Origin: JANTGF01 sp033791445
Lineage (GTDB): Bacteria; Bacteroidota; Bacteroidia; Bacteroidales; VadinHA17
Assembly (NCBI GenBank): GCA_033791445.1
Contig: JASJGS010000044.1
Span: forward strand, 11,882 to 75,881
Direction of reading: 5' to 3'
Length of the DNA: 64,000 nucleotides
The position numbers and the translations under genes were made by a program. Below are positions 43,204 through 51,877 of the stretch, piece after piece (positions within the stretch are counted from its first letter, which is position 1; each line of letters begins with the position of its first letter). The notes under the pieces are model-generated. The model was not told where the DNA came from and made no database searches. It saw nothing but the letters and a program-made list of their open reading frames with translations.

Positions 43204-44310
43204 ATGTTAAATAAAATATATATAAGTAAGCCTATCATAGCACTTTTGTTCTGGTTAGTTTTCCTTTTACCCTCCGGTGTATTAAATGCACAGGGTTTAG
43301 ATGATGATAAAGACCTTTTGCTTGATACCACATCTGTAGTAAGTATTGATTCAGAAGTGGATTGGGACTTATTTGGAAATCAGGATCTACTTAGATTATC
43401 CCTTTCCTTCGATATGAAGGAGTATAAAAAATATGCTACTGAACCCAAATACCAGGAAGCCGTTCTAACTATTCATGGGATGGATGGATCTATTGATAAA
43501 AAGGTAAGAATAAAACCCCGGGGAGAATTTCGGAGGAAGTATTGTTCATTTCCACCCTTGAAAGTAAATGTTAAGAAAACTGATTTTGATAATGACTATT
43601 TAGATAAACAAACGACATTTAAATTTGTAACACATTGTAAAAATTCAAGTCTTTTTGAATCATATTTATTGAAGGAGTTTCTTGTTTATAAGCTCTTTAA
43701 TCAATTATCAGATATGAGTTTTAAAGTCCGGCTTATTCAAATGGAATATATTGATACGGGTAAAAAGAAAAAGGTTTATTCGAAGTATGGTTTTATTATT
43801 GAACATGTAAATTCAGTCGCTTCAAGGAACAATGCTTTTGTTTTGAAGAACGAGAAGCTCGGTCAGGCTATTATGGATAAAGATCATATGGCTTTGGTTG
43901 CATTATTTGAATATATGGTTGGCAATCCTGATTGGTCCATTACCGGCTTACACAATATGAAAGTCTTGAAAATAAATGATATAAACCTCCCTAATCCATT
44001 GCCTGTACCCTATGATTTTGACTATTCAGGGATTATTAATACGGAATATGCCATACCATCAGAAGATTTGGGGATTGAGTCAATAACAGAGAGATTGTAT
44101 AGAGGAATCTGCCTTCCTGAAGAGGCTTTAAGAAATGGCAAAGAAGTCTTACTTAAGAATAAAGATGAACTATTTAGAATTATTGAAGAATTTTCATATT
44201 TAAATAAGAGAGAACGCAAAGAGCTAAGCAGTTATCTGAATACTTCTTTTGATATTATTGAATCTGAATCCTCTTTTAATCGTGAAATTATTAATAATTG
44301 TATAGATTGA
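43204..44310 (+). CDS. secreted CotH-like kinase-fold protein, copy 2
   Basis: This 368-residue paralogue of the preceding protein lies 22 bp downstream. It shares the signal region (FWLVFLLPSGVLNA) and the segments VDWDLFGNQDLLRLSLSFD, RIKPRGEFRRKYCSFPPLKV, FKFVTHCKNSSLFESYLLKE, EYMVGNPDWSITGLHNMKV and PVPYDFDYSGIINTEYAIP. The copies are similar along their whole length, so they arose by tandem duplication but have diverged well beyond recent copies. Conservation of GNxDWS and YDFDY in both argues that these positions matter. Partner or substrate is unknown. The following zinc-type dehydrogenase begins 14 bp later, so all may share a transcript. Confidence 0.6.
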   Translation: MLNKIYISKPIIALLFWLVFLLPSGVLNAQGLDDDKDLLLDTTSVVSIDSEVDWDLFGNQDLLRLSLSFDMKEYKKYATEPKYQEAVLTIHGMDGSIDKKVRIKPRGEFRRKYCSFPPLKVNVKKTDFDNDYLDKQTTFKFVTHCKNSSLFESYLLKEFLVYKLFNQLSDMSFKVRLIQMEYIDTGKKKKVYSKYGFIIEHVNSVASRNNAFVLKNEKLGQAIMDKDHMALVALFEYMVGNPDWSITGLHNMKVLKINDINLPNPLPVPYDFDYSGIINTEYAIPSEDLGIESITERLYRGICLPEEALRNGKEVLLKNKDELFRIIEEFSYLNKRERKELSSYLNTSFDIIESESSFNREIINNCID

Positions 44311-44324
44311 AATAATTGATATAA

Positions 44325-45587
44325 ATGAAATCAAAAGCTGTTAGAATATACGGGAAGAGAGATCTTCGATTAGAAGAATTTGATCTTCCACCAATGAAAG
44401 AAGATGAGATCCTTGCGAGGGTAGTTTCGGATAGTATTTGCATGTCAACACACAAGGCTGCATTGCAGGGAATAGAGCACAAGAGGATTCCTAATGATGT
44501 GCATAAGAACCCCACCATTGTTGGCCATGAATTTAGTGGTGAAATTATCGCTGTAGGCGAAAAATGGGCTGATCAGTTCCAGTCCGGGCAAAAGTTCTCC
44601 ATCCAACCTGCTTTAAACTATAAAGGCAGCCTCGATGCCCCGGGCTACTCGTATAGATGGATAGGGGGCAATGCCACACATATAATTATTCCAAATGAAG
44701 TCATGGAAATGAATTGCTTACTGGCCTATGATGGACCTGGGTTTTATCCGGCCTCATTATCGGAGCCTCTTTCCTGTGTGATTGGAGCATTTCATGCAAA
44801 TTACCATATGAAACCTGGGAAATATAACCATCATATGGATATACAGGAGAAGGGGAATATGGCAATTCTGGCAGGAGCCGGACCTATGGGACTTGCGGCC
44901 ATCAATTATGCCCTGTACAGGGAAAGAAAACCTTCGCTTCTGGTGGTAACCGATATCGATGACCAGAGATTGAATAAAGCCGAGTTGTTATACTCTAAAG
45001 AACTTGCGTCAAAAATGGGGGTAGAGCTTGTTTACATGAATACAGGTAAATCCAGAGTGGCTGATAAAGACCTTTTGAATCTAGCGGGTGGAGAGGGATT
45101 TAACGATGTATTTGTTTTTGCCCCGGTACCAGAGGTGATTGAACTCGGTGATAAAATATTGGCCAGGGATGGTTGTCTAAATTTCTTTGCAGGACCTTCC
45201 AATCCGGATTTTTCAGCTAAATTCAATTTCTATAATTTGCATTATAATTCAACGCATGTGGTTGGAACCAGTGGTGGCAATAACGATGATATGAATGAGG
45301 CCCTTGAATTAATGGCAAAGGGCCTGGATCCTTCAGGTCTAATTACTCATATTGGAGGACTGAATGCTGTAATTGATACTACCTTGAATTTGCCTGGAAT
45401 TCCAGGAGGTAAAAAGCTAATTTATACCAATATAAACCTGGAACTAACTGCCATTGATGATTTTGAGCAATTGGGCGAAAATAACCCCCTCTTTAAATCT
45501 CTTGCAGAAATTACTTCCAGGCACAATGGCTTATGGTCTGTTGAGGCGGAGGCATTTCTATTAAAGAATGTGTCAAAACTTTCCTAG
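44325..45587 (+). CDS. zinc-type MDR sugar dehydrogenase (sorbose-1-phosphate reductase-like)
   Basis: This 420-residue medium-chain dehydrogenase starts KAVRIYGKRDLRLEEFDLPP. It contains CMSTHKAAL and TIVGHEFSGEIIAVGE for the catalytic zinc site (Cys, His-Glu), a Rossmann fold (AILAGAGPMGLAAINYAL, VVTDIDDQRLNKAE), and LEPL-like SEPLSCVIGAFHAN. It lacks the usual four-Cys structural zinc lobe. Its length and the YSYRWIGGNATHIIIP segment recall SorE, which reduces L-sorbose-1-phosphate to glucitol-6-phosphate. Its 3' end overlaps the convergent PfkB gene by 15 bases. With the nearby PfkB kinase it may handle a ketose or polyol phosphate; the exact sugar is not fixed. Confidence 0.85.
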   Translation: MKSKAVRIYGKRDLRLEEFDLPPMKEDEILARVVSDSICMSTHKAALQGIEHKRIPNDVHKNPTIVGHEFSGEIIAVGEKWADQFQSGQKFSIQPALNYKGSLDAPGYSYRWIGGNATHIIIPNEVMEMNCLLAYDGPGFYPASLSEPLSCVIGAFHANYHMKPGKYNHHMDIQEKGNMAILAGAGPMGLAAINYALYRERKPSLLVVTDIDDQRLNKAELLYSKELASKMGVELVYMNTGKSRVADKDLLNLAGGEGFNDVFVFAPVPEVIELGDKILARDGCLNFFAGPSNPDFSAKFNFYNLHYNSTHVVGTSGGNNDDMNEALELMAKGLDPSGLITHIGGLNAVIDTTLNLPGIPGGKKLIYTNINLELTAIDDFEQLGENNPLFKSLAEITSRHNGLWSVEAEAFLLKNVSKLS

Positions 45588-46505
45588 CTGCTCATTTTTG
45601 AGATTTTGAGCGAAAGATTCTGAGATGTAGTTTTCATCTGACATGCATACATTGGATGCAAATTGAATGCCGGTTTGAACTAAAAAGTCCCAATCGGTAT
45701 TTACTAGGGCTATAAGATCATCTCTTATGATTTTCTTTTTGTTCAGACTATAAATTAGTCCTGCATTAAAATTGTCTCCAGCTCCAATGGTTGAAACGGG
45801 GGTAATCTCAGGTGTAATGAAATGTTTTTGATAATACTTTGTTTGCAATAATACTCCCTGCTTGCCCATGGTGTAGATCAAACACGGGTTAACTGTTTTT
45901 ATTTTGCTAAATACTTGTATTGGATCCTCCGTATTAAATATATAGTTAAAGTCTTCATCAGATCCTCTAACAATATCAGCAAGTAGAATATTTTCCTCTA
46001 TAATAGGTATTAAAGTGGAAATCTCATCTAAATGAACCTCCCTGAAATTTGGATCATAAACAATTAATGCCCCTGCACTCCTGGCCTGTGATATTATCTT
46101 CTTTACTTTTTCCCTGAGCAGCGGATTTATTGCAAACCACGATCCCATCAAAAAGATATCATCTCCAGTAAATTCAGGGAGTGGTATATTAAATCTTTCC
46201 GCAGGAGGATCAGAAAAGAATTTATACCGGGCCTCATTCCTATCATTCAAAATAGCATTTGAAATGGTCGTTTTGCCATCCTTATGACGGTATACATTTT
46301 CAAGGCTAACATTATTCTTTTGAAAAAAAATCTCCAGTTTTGCCCCATCTTCATCGAGTCCGAATTCAGTTAAAATATGGACGGGAAGGTTTAGGCGTCC
46401 TAATGAAACGGCAGTATTGATTGCAGATCCACCAGCAATGGCTTTAATTTGTTTTCCCTCTTTGAAAATTAATTCTAATAGGCATTCCCCAAGTGTATAA
46501 ATCAT
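45573..46505 (-). CDS. PfkB-family sugar kinase (fructokinase-like)
   Basis: This 310-residue ribokinase-family enzyme phosphorylates a sugar with ATP. It starts MIYTLGECLLELIF, contains AIAGGSAINTAVSLGRLN (the family's N-terminal signature) and ends the core with PVSTIGAGDNFNAGLIYSLN. The latter carries the catalytic Asp and the anion hole (GAGD). The motif set best matches fructokinases and 2-keto-3-deoxygluconate kinases. The gene follows the phosphohexomutase by three bases on the same strand, so the pair forms a small operon probably driven from the promoter near 48066. It overlaps the oppositely oriented dehydrogenase by 15 bases. Confidence 0.92.
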   Translation of the reverse strand: MIYTLGECLLELIFKEGKQIKAIAGGSAINTAVSLGRLNLPVHILTEFGLDEDGAKLEIFFQKNNVSLENVYRHKDGKTTISNAILNDRNEARYKFFSDPPAERFNIPLPEFTGDDIFLMGSWFAINPLLREKVKKIISQARSAGALIVYDPNFREVHLDEISTLIPIIEENILLADIVRGSDEDFNYIFNTEDPIQVFSKIKTVNPCLIYTMGKQGVLLQTKYYQKHFITPEITPVSTIGAGDNFNAGLIYSLNKKKIIRDDLIALVNTDWDFLVQTGIQFASNVCMSDENYISESFAQNLKNEQLGKF

Positions 46506-46508
46506 GAT

Positions 46509-48029
46509 CTAACTATTTTTTAAAACAGATATATCTAAGCCTTCCTGTGTATTAATAAAATCGATAAGTTTTCTCTGAATAAAGTTTACTCCACCGCTGG
46601 ATTCTGACTCAATATTCAACGGCATAACCGGGTCATGTAAGGACATGCGTAAAAGAAACCAACCATCGCCATGATTTTTGTCGCATTTTACCCGTATCCC
46701 TTCATAGTTATCCGGCACAATAGACCACCCCTCTACCTTTTTTGAATAGGCCTCTATTTCATGGAGTATTTTCAAACCTCTGTCCTTAAAGTTTTCATCC
46801 AGGATTTTTATCCTGTACTCTTCTGATTCTAAAGGAATATTGAGATCTGCAATAAGATCTGCCAGCATTCCTTGTCCTTCAATCTTCATTCTGGCCATTT
46901 TTACTAGGATAAGTGCAGCCAGGTAGGCCCCATCATCCAACCATTGATTCTCCTTTATCGCCGCATGGCCGGAGGTTTCTATGGCCAGATGGCACTCCTT
47001 TCCATTATTATCAAGAGAAATACCCTCATTAATAACGTTTCTGTAGCCTCGCTTAAACCGGTGATGCTTCCCTTTGAGTTTTAGGTTGATAAATTGATTT
47101 AGACCATCAGAAGTAATAGAGTCAGTTACTATCCAACTTTGTGGGTATTTTTCAAGGACAATAGCTGAAACCAGGGCTATCAGGCTATTTCTGTTCATTG
47201 GATTCCCCTGGTGGTCAACAAAAGCAGCCCTGTCAACATCCGTATCAAAGATAATACCCAGATCTGCCTTATGATGAATTACAGCTTCGGTAATTGCTTG
47301 CATAGCCTCCGAATTTTCAGGATTTGGAATATGATTCGGAAACATTCCATCCGGTTCCAGAAAAAGGCTGTTTTGAATCTCTGCTCCCAATGGTTCAAGT
47401 ACTTTGCTGGCGAAAAATCCGCCGGAACCATTACCTGCATCAACAATAATCTTAAATCCCTTTAATGCCAGGTCATTTTTCTTATAAGGGTCAATCCCAT
47501 GGCTAATAATATCTCGTAAATGAGTACTATATCTGTCCATTAAATCAATTTTTTCAATCCTGGTTTCGGAACTACTTGTATTATCAAGTTGCTCAGCAAT
47601 TTCAAGAATGGCACTGATGTCTTTTTTTTCTAAGCCCCCAACTGGAGTAAAAAATTTCATCCCGTTTCTGTTAAAGGGGAGATGACTGGCGGTAATCATA
47701 ATGGCTCCATTCATTCCATATTCCTCAAATTGAGTACTCATGAACATGGCAGGAGTGGAAGCTATCCCAGCATCATAAACTTTACCTGATTCAGCATTAA
47801 TACCCGAGCTAATAGCTTTTTTTAAGTCATTTCCTGTAATTCTGGGGTCTCTGCCAATGGCTATTTTTAGTGGCTTTATTGCCATGGGTGAATTAGATCC
47901 CAGCCAGATTAGAAATGCCCTTCCAAGTAGATAAGCCACATTTCCATCTAAATTAACTTTTTCTCCTTCTATTCCATCTATGGCAACTCCTCTGATATCG
48001 GAGCCATTCTGCAGTTTTTTCCAATCCAT
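46509..48029 (-). CDS. phosphohexomutase (phosphomannomutase/phosphoglucomutase)
   Basis: This 506-residue alpha-D-phosphohexomutase interconverts hexose 1- and 6-phosphates. The phosphoserine loop is MITASHLPFNRNGMKF with Ser115. The metal-binding loop is IIFDTDVDRAAF, and the sugar-binding GHAAIKE segment follows. Domain four ends with a phosphate loop (KNHGDGWFLLRMSLHDP). TASHLP in place of TASHNP is a mild variation seen in some bacterial members. It could serve mannose or glucose phosphates, for glycan synthesis or for entry of kinase products. It is followed three bases later by the PfkB kinase and preceded by a promoter-like element. Confidence 0.92.
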   Translation of the reverse strand: MDWKKLQNGSDIRGVAIDGIEGEKVNLDGNVAYLLGRAFLIWLGSNSPMAIKPLKIAIGRDPRITGNDLKKAISSGINAESGKVYDAGIASTPAMFMSTQFEEYGMNGAIMITASHLPFNRNGMKFFTPVGGLEKKDISAILEIAEQLDNTSSSETRIEKIDLMDRYSTHLRDIISHGIDPYKKNDLALKGFKIIVDAGNGSGGFFASKVLEPLGAEIQNSLFLEPDGMFPNHIPNPENSEAMQAITEAVIHHKADLGIIFDTDVDRAAFVDHQGNPMNRNSLIALVSAIVLEKYPQSWIVTDSITSDGLNQFINLKLKGKHHRFKRGYRNVINEGISLDNNGKECHLAIETSGHAAIKENQWLDDGAYLAALILVKMARMKIEGQGMLADLIADLNIPLESEEYRIKILDENFKDRGLKILHEIEAYSKKVEGWSIVPDNYEGIRVKCDKNHGDGWFLLRMSLHDPVMPLNIESESSGGVNFIQRKLIDFINTQEGLDISVLKNS

Positions 48030-48065
48030 TGGATTTATATTTTAATTTATTAATTCTTACTTTAG

Positions 48066-48099
48066 CAAAAGTATAAAATTTGATAAATGCATGCTACAA
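48066..48099 (-). promoter_or_regulatory. candidate Bacteroidota promoter for the phosphohexomutase-PfkB operon
   Basis: On the minus strand TTG (48097-48099) is followed after 23 bases by TACTTTTG (48073-48066), matching TTG-N17-23-TAnnTTTG. Predicted transcription starts near 48059, 30 bp before the phosphohexomutase ATG. Confidence 0.45.
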
Positions 48100-48242
48100 T
48101 ATCATTAGAATGAACTGAAACTTTTTTTGAGGACTCGTATTTTTTTTGCAAACTCCAATAATTGTGTATATGTTAGAAGTTTAAAAAGTACAATTGTATT
48201 TATCTTAAAGAAATTCTATTATTTAACTTAATTGTATGTATT

Positions 48243-48944
48243 ATGGTGAGAAAATTAGGAGCAGAATTTATTGGGACCTTCTGGTTAGTACTTGGAGGAG
48301 CTGGAAGTGCTGTTCTGGCAGCTTCATTTCCTGATGTAGGAATTGGCCTGTTGGGAGTTTCCATCGCGTTTGGGCTTACCGTTCTTACAATGGTGTATGC
48401 CATTGGACATATTTCCGGTTGCCATTTAAATCCGGCTGTATCTTTTGGTTTATGGTCTGGTGGTAGGTTCCCTGCTTCAGATCTGGTTCCATATATTATT
48501 TCGCAGGTTTTGGGTGCCATTGCGGCTGCTGGAGTCCTGTACTTCATAGCAAGTGGAAAGGCTGGCTTTGATATTAGCAGCGGTTTGGCTTCAAACGGAT
48601 ATGGAGAACATTCACCAGGAGGCTATTCCCTTATATCTGGCCTGGTTATTGAAATTGTTATGACATTTATGTTTGTTCTCGTTATTATGGGAGCTACTGA
48701 TAAGCGTGCTCCAAAAGGTTTTGCTGGTATCGCAATAGGCCTTATGCTGACGCTGATTCATTTAATTAGTATACCAGTTACAAATACCTCAGTAAATCCT
48801 GCTCGTAGTACTGGTCCTGCAATATTTGTAGGAGATTGGGCATTATCACAATTGTGGATGTTTTGGGTAGCACCTATTGCCGGAGCCATTCTGGCTGGTC
48901 TCGCTTACCGTGTATTTTTTGAAGAAAAGAAAGTAGAAGAATAG
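48243..48944 (+). CDS. aqpZ: aquaporin Z-type water channel
   Basis: This 233-residue inner-membrane channel has six helices and two half-helices carrying the NPA boxes (GCHLNPAVSFGLW and NTSVNPARSTGPA). The N-terminus KLGAEFIGTFWLVLGGAGSA and the arginine after the second NPA (NPARS) are typical of AqpZ, the water-selective branch, rather than the glycerol facilitators, which have an Asp there. A PPK2 gene follows after 99 bp in the same direction. Nothing suggests a pathway link. The C-terminal tail is short and charged (FEEKKVEE). Confidence 0.94.
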   Translation: MVRKLGAEFIGTFWLVLGGAGSAVLAASFPDVGIGLLGVSIAFGLTVLTMVYAIGHISGCHLNPAVSFGLWSGGRFPASDLVPYIISQVLGAIAAAGVLYFIASGKAGFDISSGLASNGYGEHSPGGYSLISGLVIEIVMTFMFVLVIMGATDKRAPKGFAGIAIGLMLTLIHLISIPVTNTSVNPARSTGPAIFVGDWALSQLWMFWVAPIAGAILAGLAYRVFFEEKKVEE

Positions 48945-49043
48945 GCTTGTTTTTTCTTGCCAGATATCAAATAAAAGTTTAAAATAGTTGGGTAAAAAAA
49001 CTATTTTGAACTTTGTTGTTTTATAAATAATAAATTCTAGAGT

Positions 49044-49904
49044 ATGAATGTTTCAGATTTTTTAGTAAAAGAGGAAGAAAAAGTAGATTTAAAGAATTAC
49101 CACACCTGTATTCCCAATAATGGTGTAACCAAAAAAGAAGCCAAAAGAGACCTGGAGGATAATCTCGAGAGAATGGCTGAGCTTCAGGATATTCTCTATG
49201 CTTATAACAAATATGGTCTTCTAATAATTTTCCAGGCTATGGATGCAGCCGGGAAAGATAGTGCCATCAAGCATGTTATGACAGGCGTAAATCCGCAGGG
49301 AACGCAAGTTTTTAGCTTTAAGCAACCCTCAAAAAATGAACTTGATCATGACTATCTATGGAGGACCTCCAAATCACTGCCTGAAAGGGGTCGTATTGGA
49401 ATATTTAACAGGTCCTATTATGAAGAGGTATTGGTAGTTAAGGTTCATAATCTTATTAAATATCAAAATTTACCGGAAGAGTTTACAAAAGGGAATATAT
49501 GGGAGAGAAGATATCGTCAGATTCGGGATTTTGAAAGGTATGCCCATGAAAATGGAATTATTACGATAAAATTTTTCCTCCATCTTTCAAAGGAAGAACA
49601 AAAGCAAAGGTTTCTGAAAAGGTTGGAGACACCATCCAAAAATTGGAAGTTTTCTGCTTCTGATCTGAAGGAAAGAGAACATTGGGATGAATACCAGAAA
49701 TGTTACCAGGAAGCCATATCTGAAACAAGCACAGTAGATTCTCCCTGGTATATTATCCCGGCGGATGAAAAGCCCTATGCCAGGTACCTGATTTCAGAAG
49801 CAATTATCAATACACTTGAAAGTTTTGATATGAAATACCCCAGCTTGAGCGAAGATCAAATTAAAAATCTGGAGTTATATAAAAAGCAATTGTCCGAAGA
49901 ATAA
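49044..49904 (+). CDS. PPK2-family polyphosphate kinase
   Basis: This 286-residue enzyme transfers phosphate between polyphosphate and nucleotides. Walker A is AMDAAGKDSAIKHVM and Walker B lies in GRIGIFNRSYYEEVLV. The lid region RRYRQIRDFERYAHENG and FLHLSKEEQKQRFLKRLE, then WKFSASDLKEREHWDEY, complete the family pattern. The single-domain length and the G-K-D-S motif place it among the one-domain PPK2 proteins that phosphorylate nucleoside mono- or diphosphates. It ends 7 bp from the convergent SIS gene. The CYTH enzyme at 7772 could be functionally related through triphosphate chemistry, but no physical link exists. Confidence 0.93.
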   Translation: MNVSDFLVKEEEKVDLKNYHTCIPNNGVTKKEAKRDLEDNLERMAELQDILYAYNKYGLLIIFQAMDAAGKDSAIKHVMTGVNPQGTQVFSFKQPSKNELDHDYLWRTSKSLPERGRIGIFNRSYYEEVLVVKVHNLIKYQNLPEEFTKGNIWERRYRQIRDFERYAHENGIITIKFFLHLSKEEQKQRFLKRLETPSKNWKFSASDLKEREHWDEYQKCYQEAISETSTVDSPWYIIPADEKPYARYLISEAIINTLESFDMKYPSLSEDQIKNLELYKKQLSEE

Positions 49905-49911
49905 GGGAGAT

Positions 49912-50523
49912 CTATTTATTTTTTTGTGCAGCTTGTCTTGATTTTGATCCAAGATATCCACCATGGTGCCTTAAAGCATAATCCTGGGCTGAAAAATCAA
50001 TCTTTTTCATCATACAAACTACCAATGCATCACCAATTACTGTCATAACAGTAGTTGAGGTGGTAGGAGATAGGCCAAGTGGACAAACTTCTTTTGGATT
50101 ACCAGTTTGTATCAACACATCAGCCAGCCTGGCGAGAGGACTATCTTCCTGACTGCTTATGACAATAATTGGCAAGTTTGGATTCAGGTTTTTTGCCAAT
50201 TCTACAAGTTCTATTATTTCCCTCGTTTTTCCGGAATTCGAAATCAGAAGAAATACATCATTCCTCTGGATAACTCCTAAATCCCCATGTTGTGCATCGC
50301 TGGGATGTAAAAATATGGAAGGGGTTCCTGTTGAACTAAATGTAGTAGCAATATTGATGGCAATCTGACCCGCTTTTCCCATCCCGCTGGTAATAACCTT
50401 CCCATGCTGATTATGAACTTTTTCATATATCAGATCCAATGCCTCATCAAAATCGGTGGTTACTGGGATATTTAAGATTGCACTGGCCTCATCTCTGAGT
50501 ATCTGTTTAATAGTATCTGACAT
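49912..50523 (-). CDS. SIS-domain sugar-phosphate isomerase (KpsF/GutQ-like), no CBS pair
   Basis: This 203-residue protein consists of one SIS domain resembling the N-terminal part of D-arabinose-5-phosphate isomerases. It has VITSGMGKAGQIAINIATTF, FLHPSDAQHGDLGVI, LLISNSGKTREIIELV and CPLGLSPTTSTTVM, the sugar-phosphate and catalytic segments of KpsF/GutQ/KdsD. The two CBS domains that follow in KdsD are missing; the chain ends with YALRHHGGYLGSKSR. Single-SIS versions exist and are usually part of sugar catabolism or KDO synthesis. It is convergent with PPK2 and divergent from the ROK kinase 223 bp away. Confidence 0.88.
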   Translation of the reverse strand: MSDTIKQILRDEASAILNIPVTTDFDEALDLIYEKVHNQHGKVITSGMGKAGQIAINIATTFSSTGTPSIFLHPSDAQHGDLGVIQRNDVFLLISNSGKTREIIELVELAKNLNPNLPIIVISSQEDSPLARLADVLIQTGNPKEVCPLGLSPTTSTTVMTVIGDALVVCMMKKIDFSAQDYALRHHGGYLGSKSRQAAQKNK

Positions 50524-50746
50524 AATAAATTTATTTCAAGTGAATTTGCAAACATAATCAAATTCACATTTATCTTTATTTGATAAGGTTGATTAATTCC
50601 AGAAAAAGTCAGGTGATCCTTACTAAGTAAAAAAGTTCCAGGTATGGAAAAAACATGATGGTGCTTAAAGAAATATCTGAGGCATTTTTGTTAATTTAGC
50701 CATCCTTAATATTTCCTGAGTTTCCCAATTGTAAATTCGACTGATT

Positions 50747-51850
50747 ATGCACATAGAAAACGATAAAAGAATAGTAATGACTCTTGATGCCGGTGGTACG
50801 AATTTTGTTTTTTCAGCTATGCAGGGTGGTAAAGAAATAGTTGAAACTATAAGCCTGCCATCCAATGCATCAAATCTTGATCTTTGCCTCGAAACTCTGG
50901 TTAAAGGATTTAGTAGCATTCGGCAATCGCTAAAAATAGAACCGGAAGCGATTAGTTTTGCCTTTCCCGGTCCGAGTGATTACCCGGCCGGAGTGATAGG
51001 TGATTTGCCAAACCTTCCTGCATTCAGGGGAGGGATAGCTCTGGGTCCAATGTTGGAACATGAATTTAAAATGCCTGTCTATATTAATAATGACGGGAGT
51101 TTATTTGCTTACGGTGAGGCTATTGCAGGATTTCTACCATACATTAATGGCTTATTGGAAAAGGGTGGTAGTCCCAAAATATATAAGAATCTTATTGGGT
51201 TTACACTGGGAACGGGTTTTGGAGGAGGTATTGTAATAAATGGAAAGTTGTTGGTGGGAGATAATTCTCTTGGAGCAGAGGCATGGCTGCTTCGTGATAA
51301 CAGTGATTTGACAATGAATGTGGAAGAAAGTATTAGCATTCGCGCAATAAAAAAAGCTTATGCATCTTTTGCAAACATTAGTATTGACCTTGCCCCAGAA
51401 CCGAAGGATATTTTTGAAATTGCCATGGGGCTGCAAAAAGGAGATGAAAATGCTGCTGTAAAATCTTATGAAAAGATGGCTACTGCCCTGGGAGAAGCAA
51501 TGGCAACAGTAGTGACCCTGGTAGATGGACTGGTTGTCATTGGAGGTGGTATTTCTGCGGCTCACCCTATATTTCTTAAGAAAACAGTGGAAGCTATGAA
51601 TAGTTCCTTTACCACACCTGGAGGGGAAAAATTTCCACGCCTGGCAGAAAGAGTGTTCAACCTGGAGAATGAAGATAGCCTGAGACAGTTTATTAAGGGG
51701 GAATCGAAGCAGATCAATATTCCACACACAAACAAAAAATTATTGTATGACCCATTGGCCAGAACAGGAGTTGGAATATCCAGATATGGCACCAGTCGCT
51801 CTATTGCATTGGGTGCCTATGCTTTTGCTCTGGATAAGCTGGATGAATAA
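50747..51850 (+). CDS. ROK-family sugar kinase
   Basis: This 367-residue protein begins with the ATP-binding motif MTLDAGGTNFVFSAMQGG. It continues with AFPGPSDYPAGVIGDLPNLP, VYINNDGSLFAYGEAIAGF and FTLGTGFGGGIVINGKLLVG, which cover the sugar pocket and catalytic Asp of ROK glucokinases. The usual zinc-binding CxCGxxGC cluster is not present, so it is a zinc-free branch, and the C-terminal third (GGGISAAHPIFLKKTVEAMN) carries the second nucleotide motif. It lies 27 bp before the NagB fusion, so glucosamine or N-acetylglucosamine/mannosamine are likely substrates. Confidence 0.88.
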   Translation: MHIENDKRIVMTLDAGGTNFVFSAMQGGKEIVETISLPSNASNLDLCLETLVKGFSSIRQSLKIEPEAISFAFPGPSDYPAGVIGDLPNLPAFRGGIALGPMLEHEFKMPVYINNDGSLFAYGEAIAGFLPYINGLLEKGGSPKIYKNLIGFTLGTGFGGGIVINGKLLVGDNSLGAEAWLLRDNSDLTMNVEESISIRAIKKAYASFANISIDLAPEPKDIFEIAMGLQKGDENAAVKSYEKMATALGEAMATVVTLVDGLVVIGGGISAAHPIFLKKTVEAMNSSFTTPGGEKFPRLAERVFNLENEDSLRQFIKGESKQINIPHTNKKLLYDPLARTGVGISRYGTSRSIALGAYAFALDKLDE

Positions 51851-51877
51851 AATTACCTAATGTAGAAAACATATATC

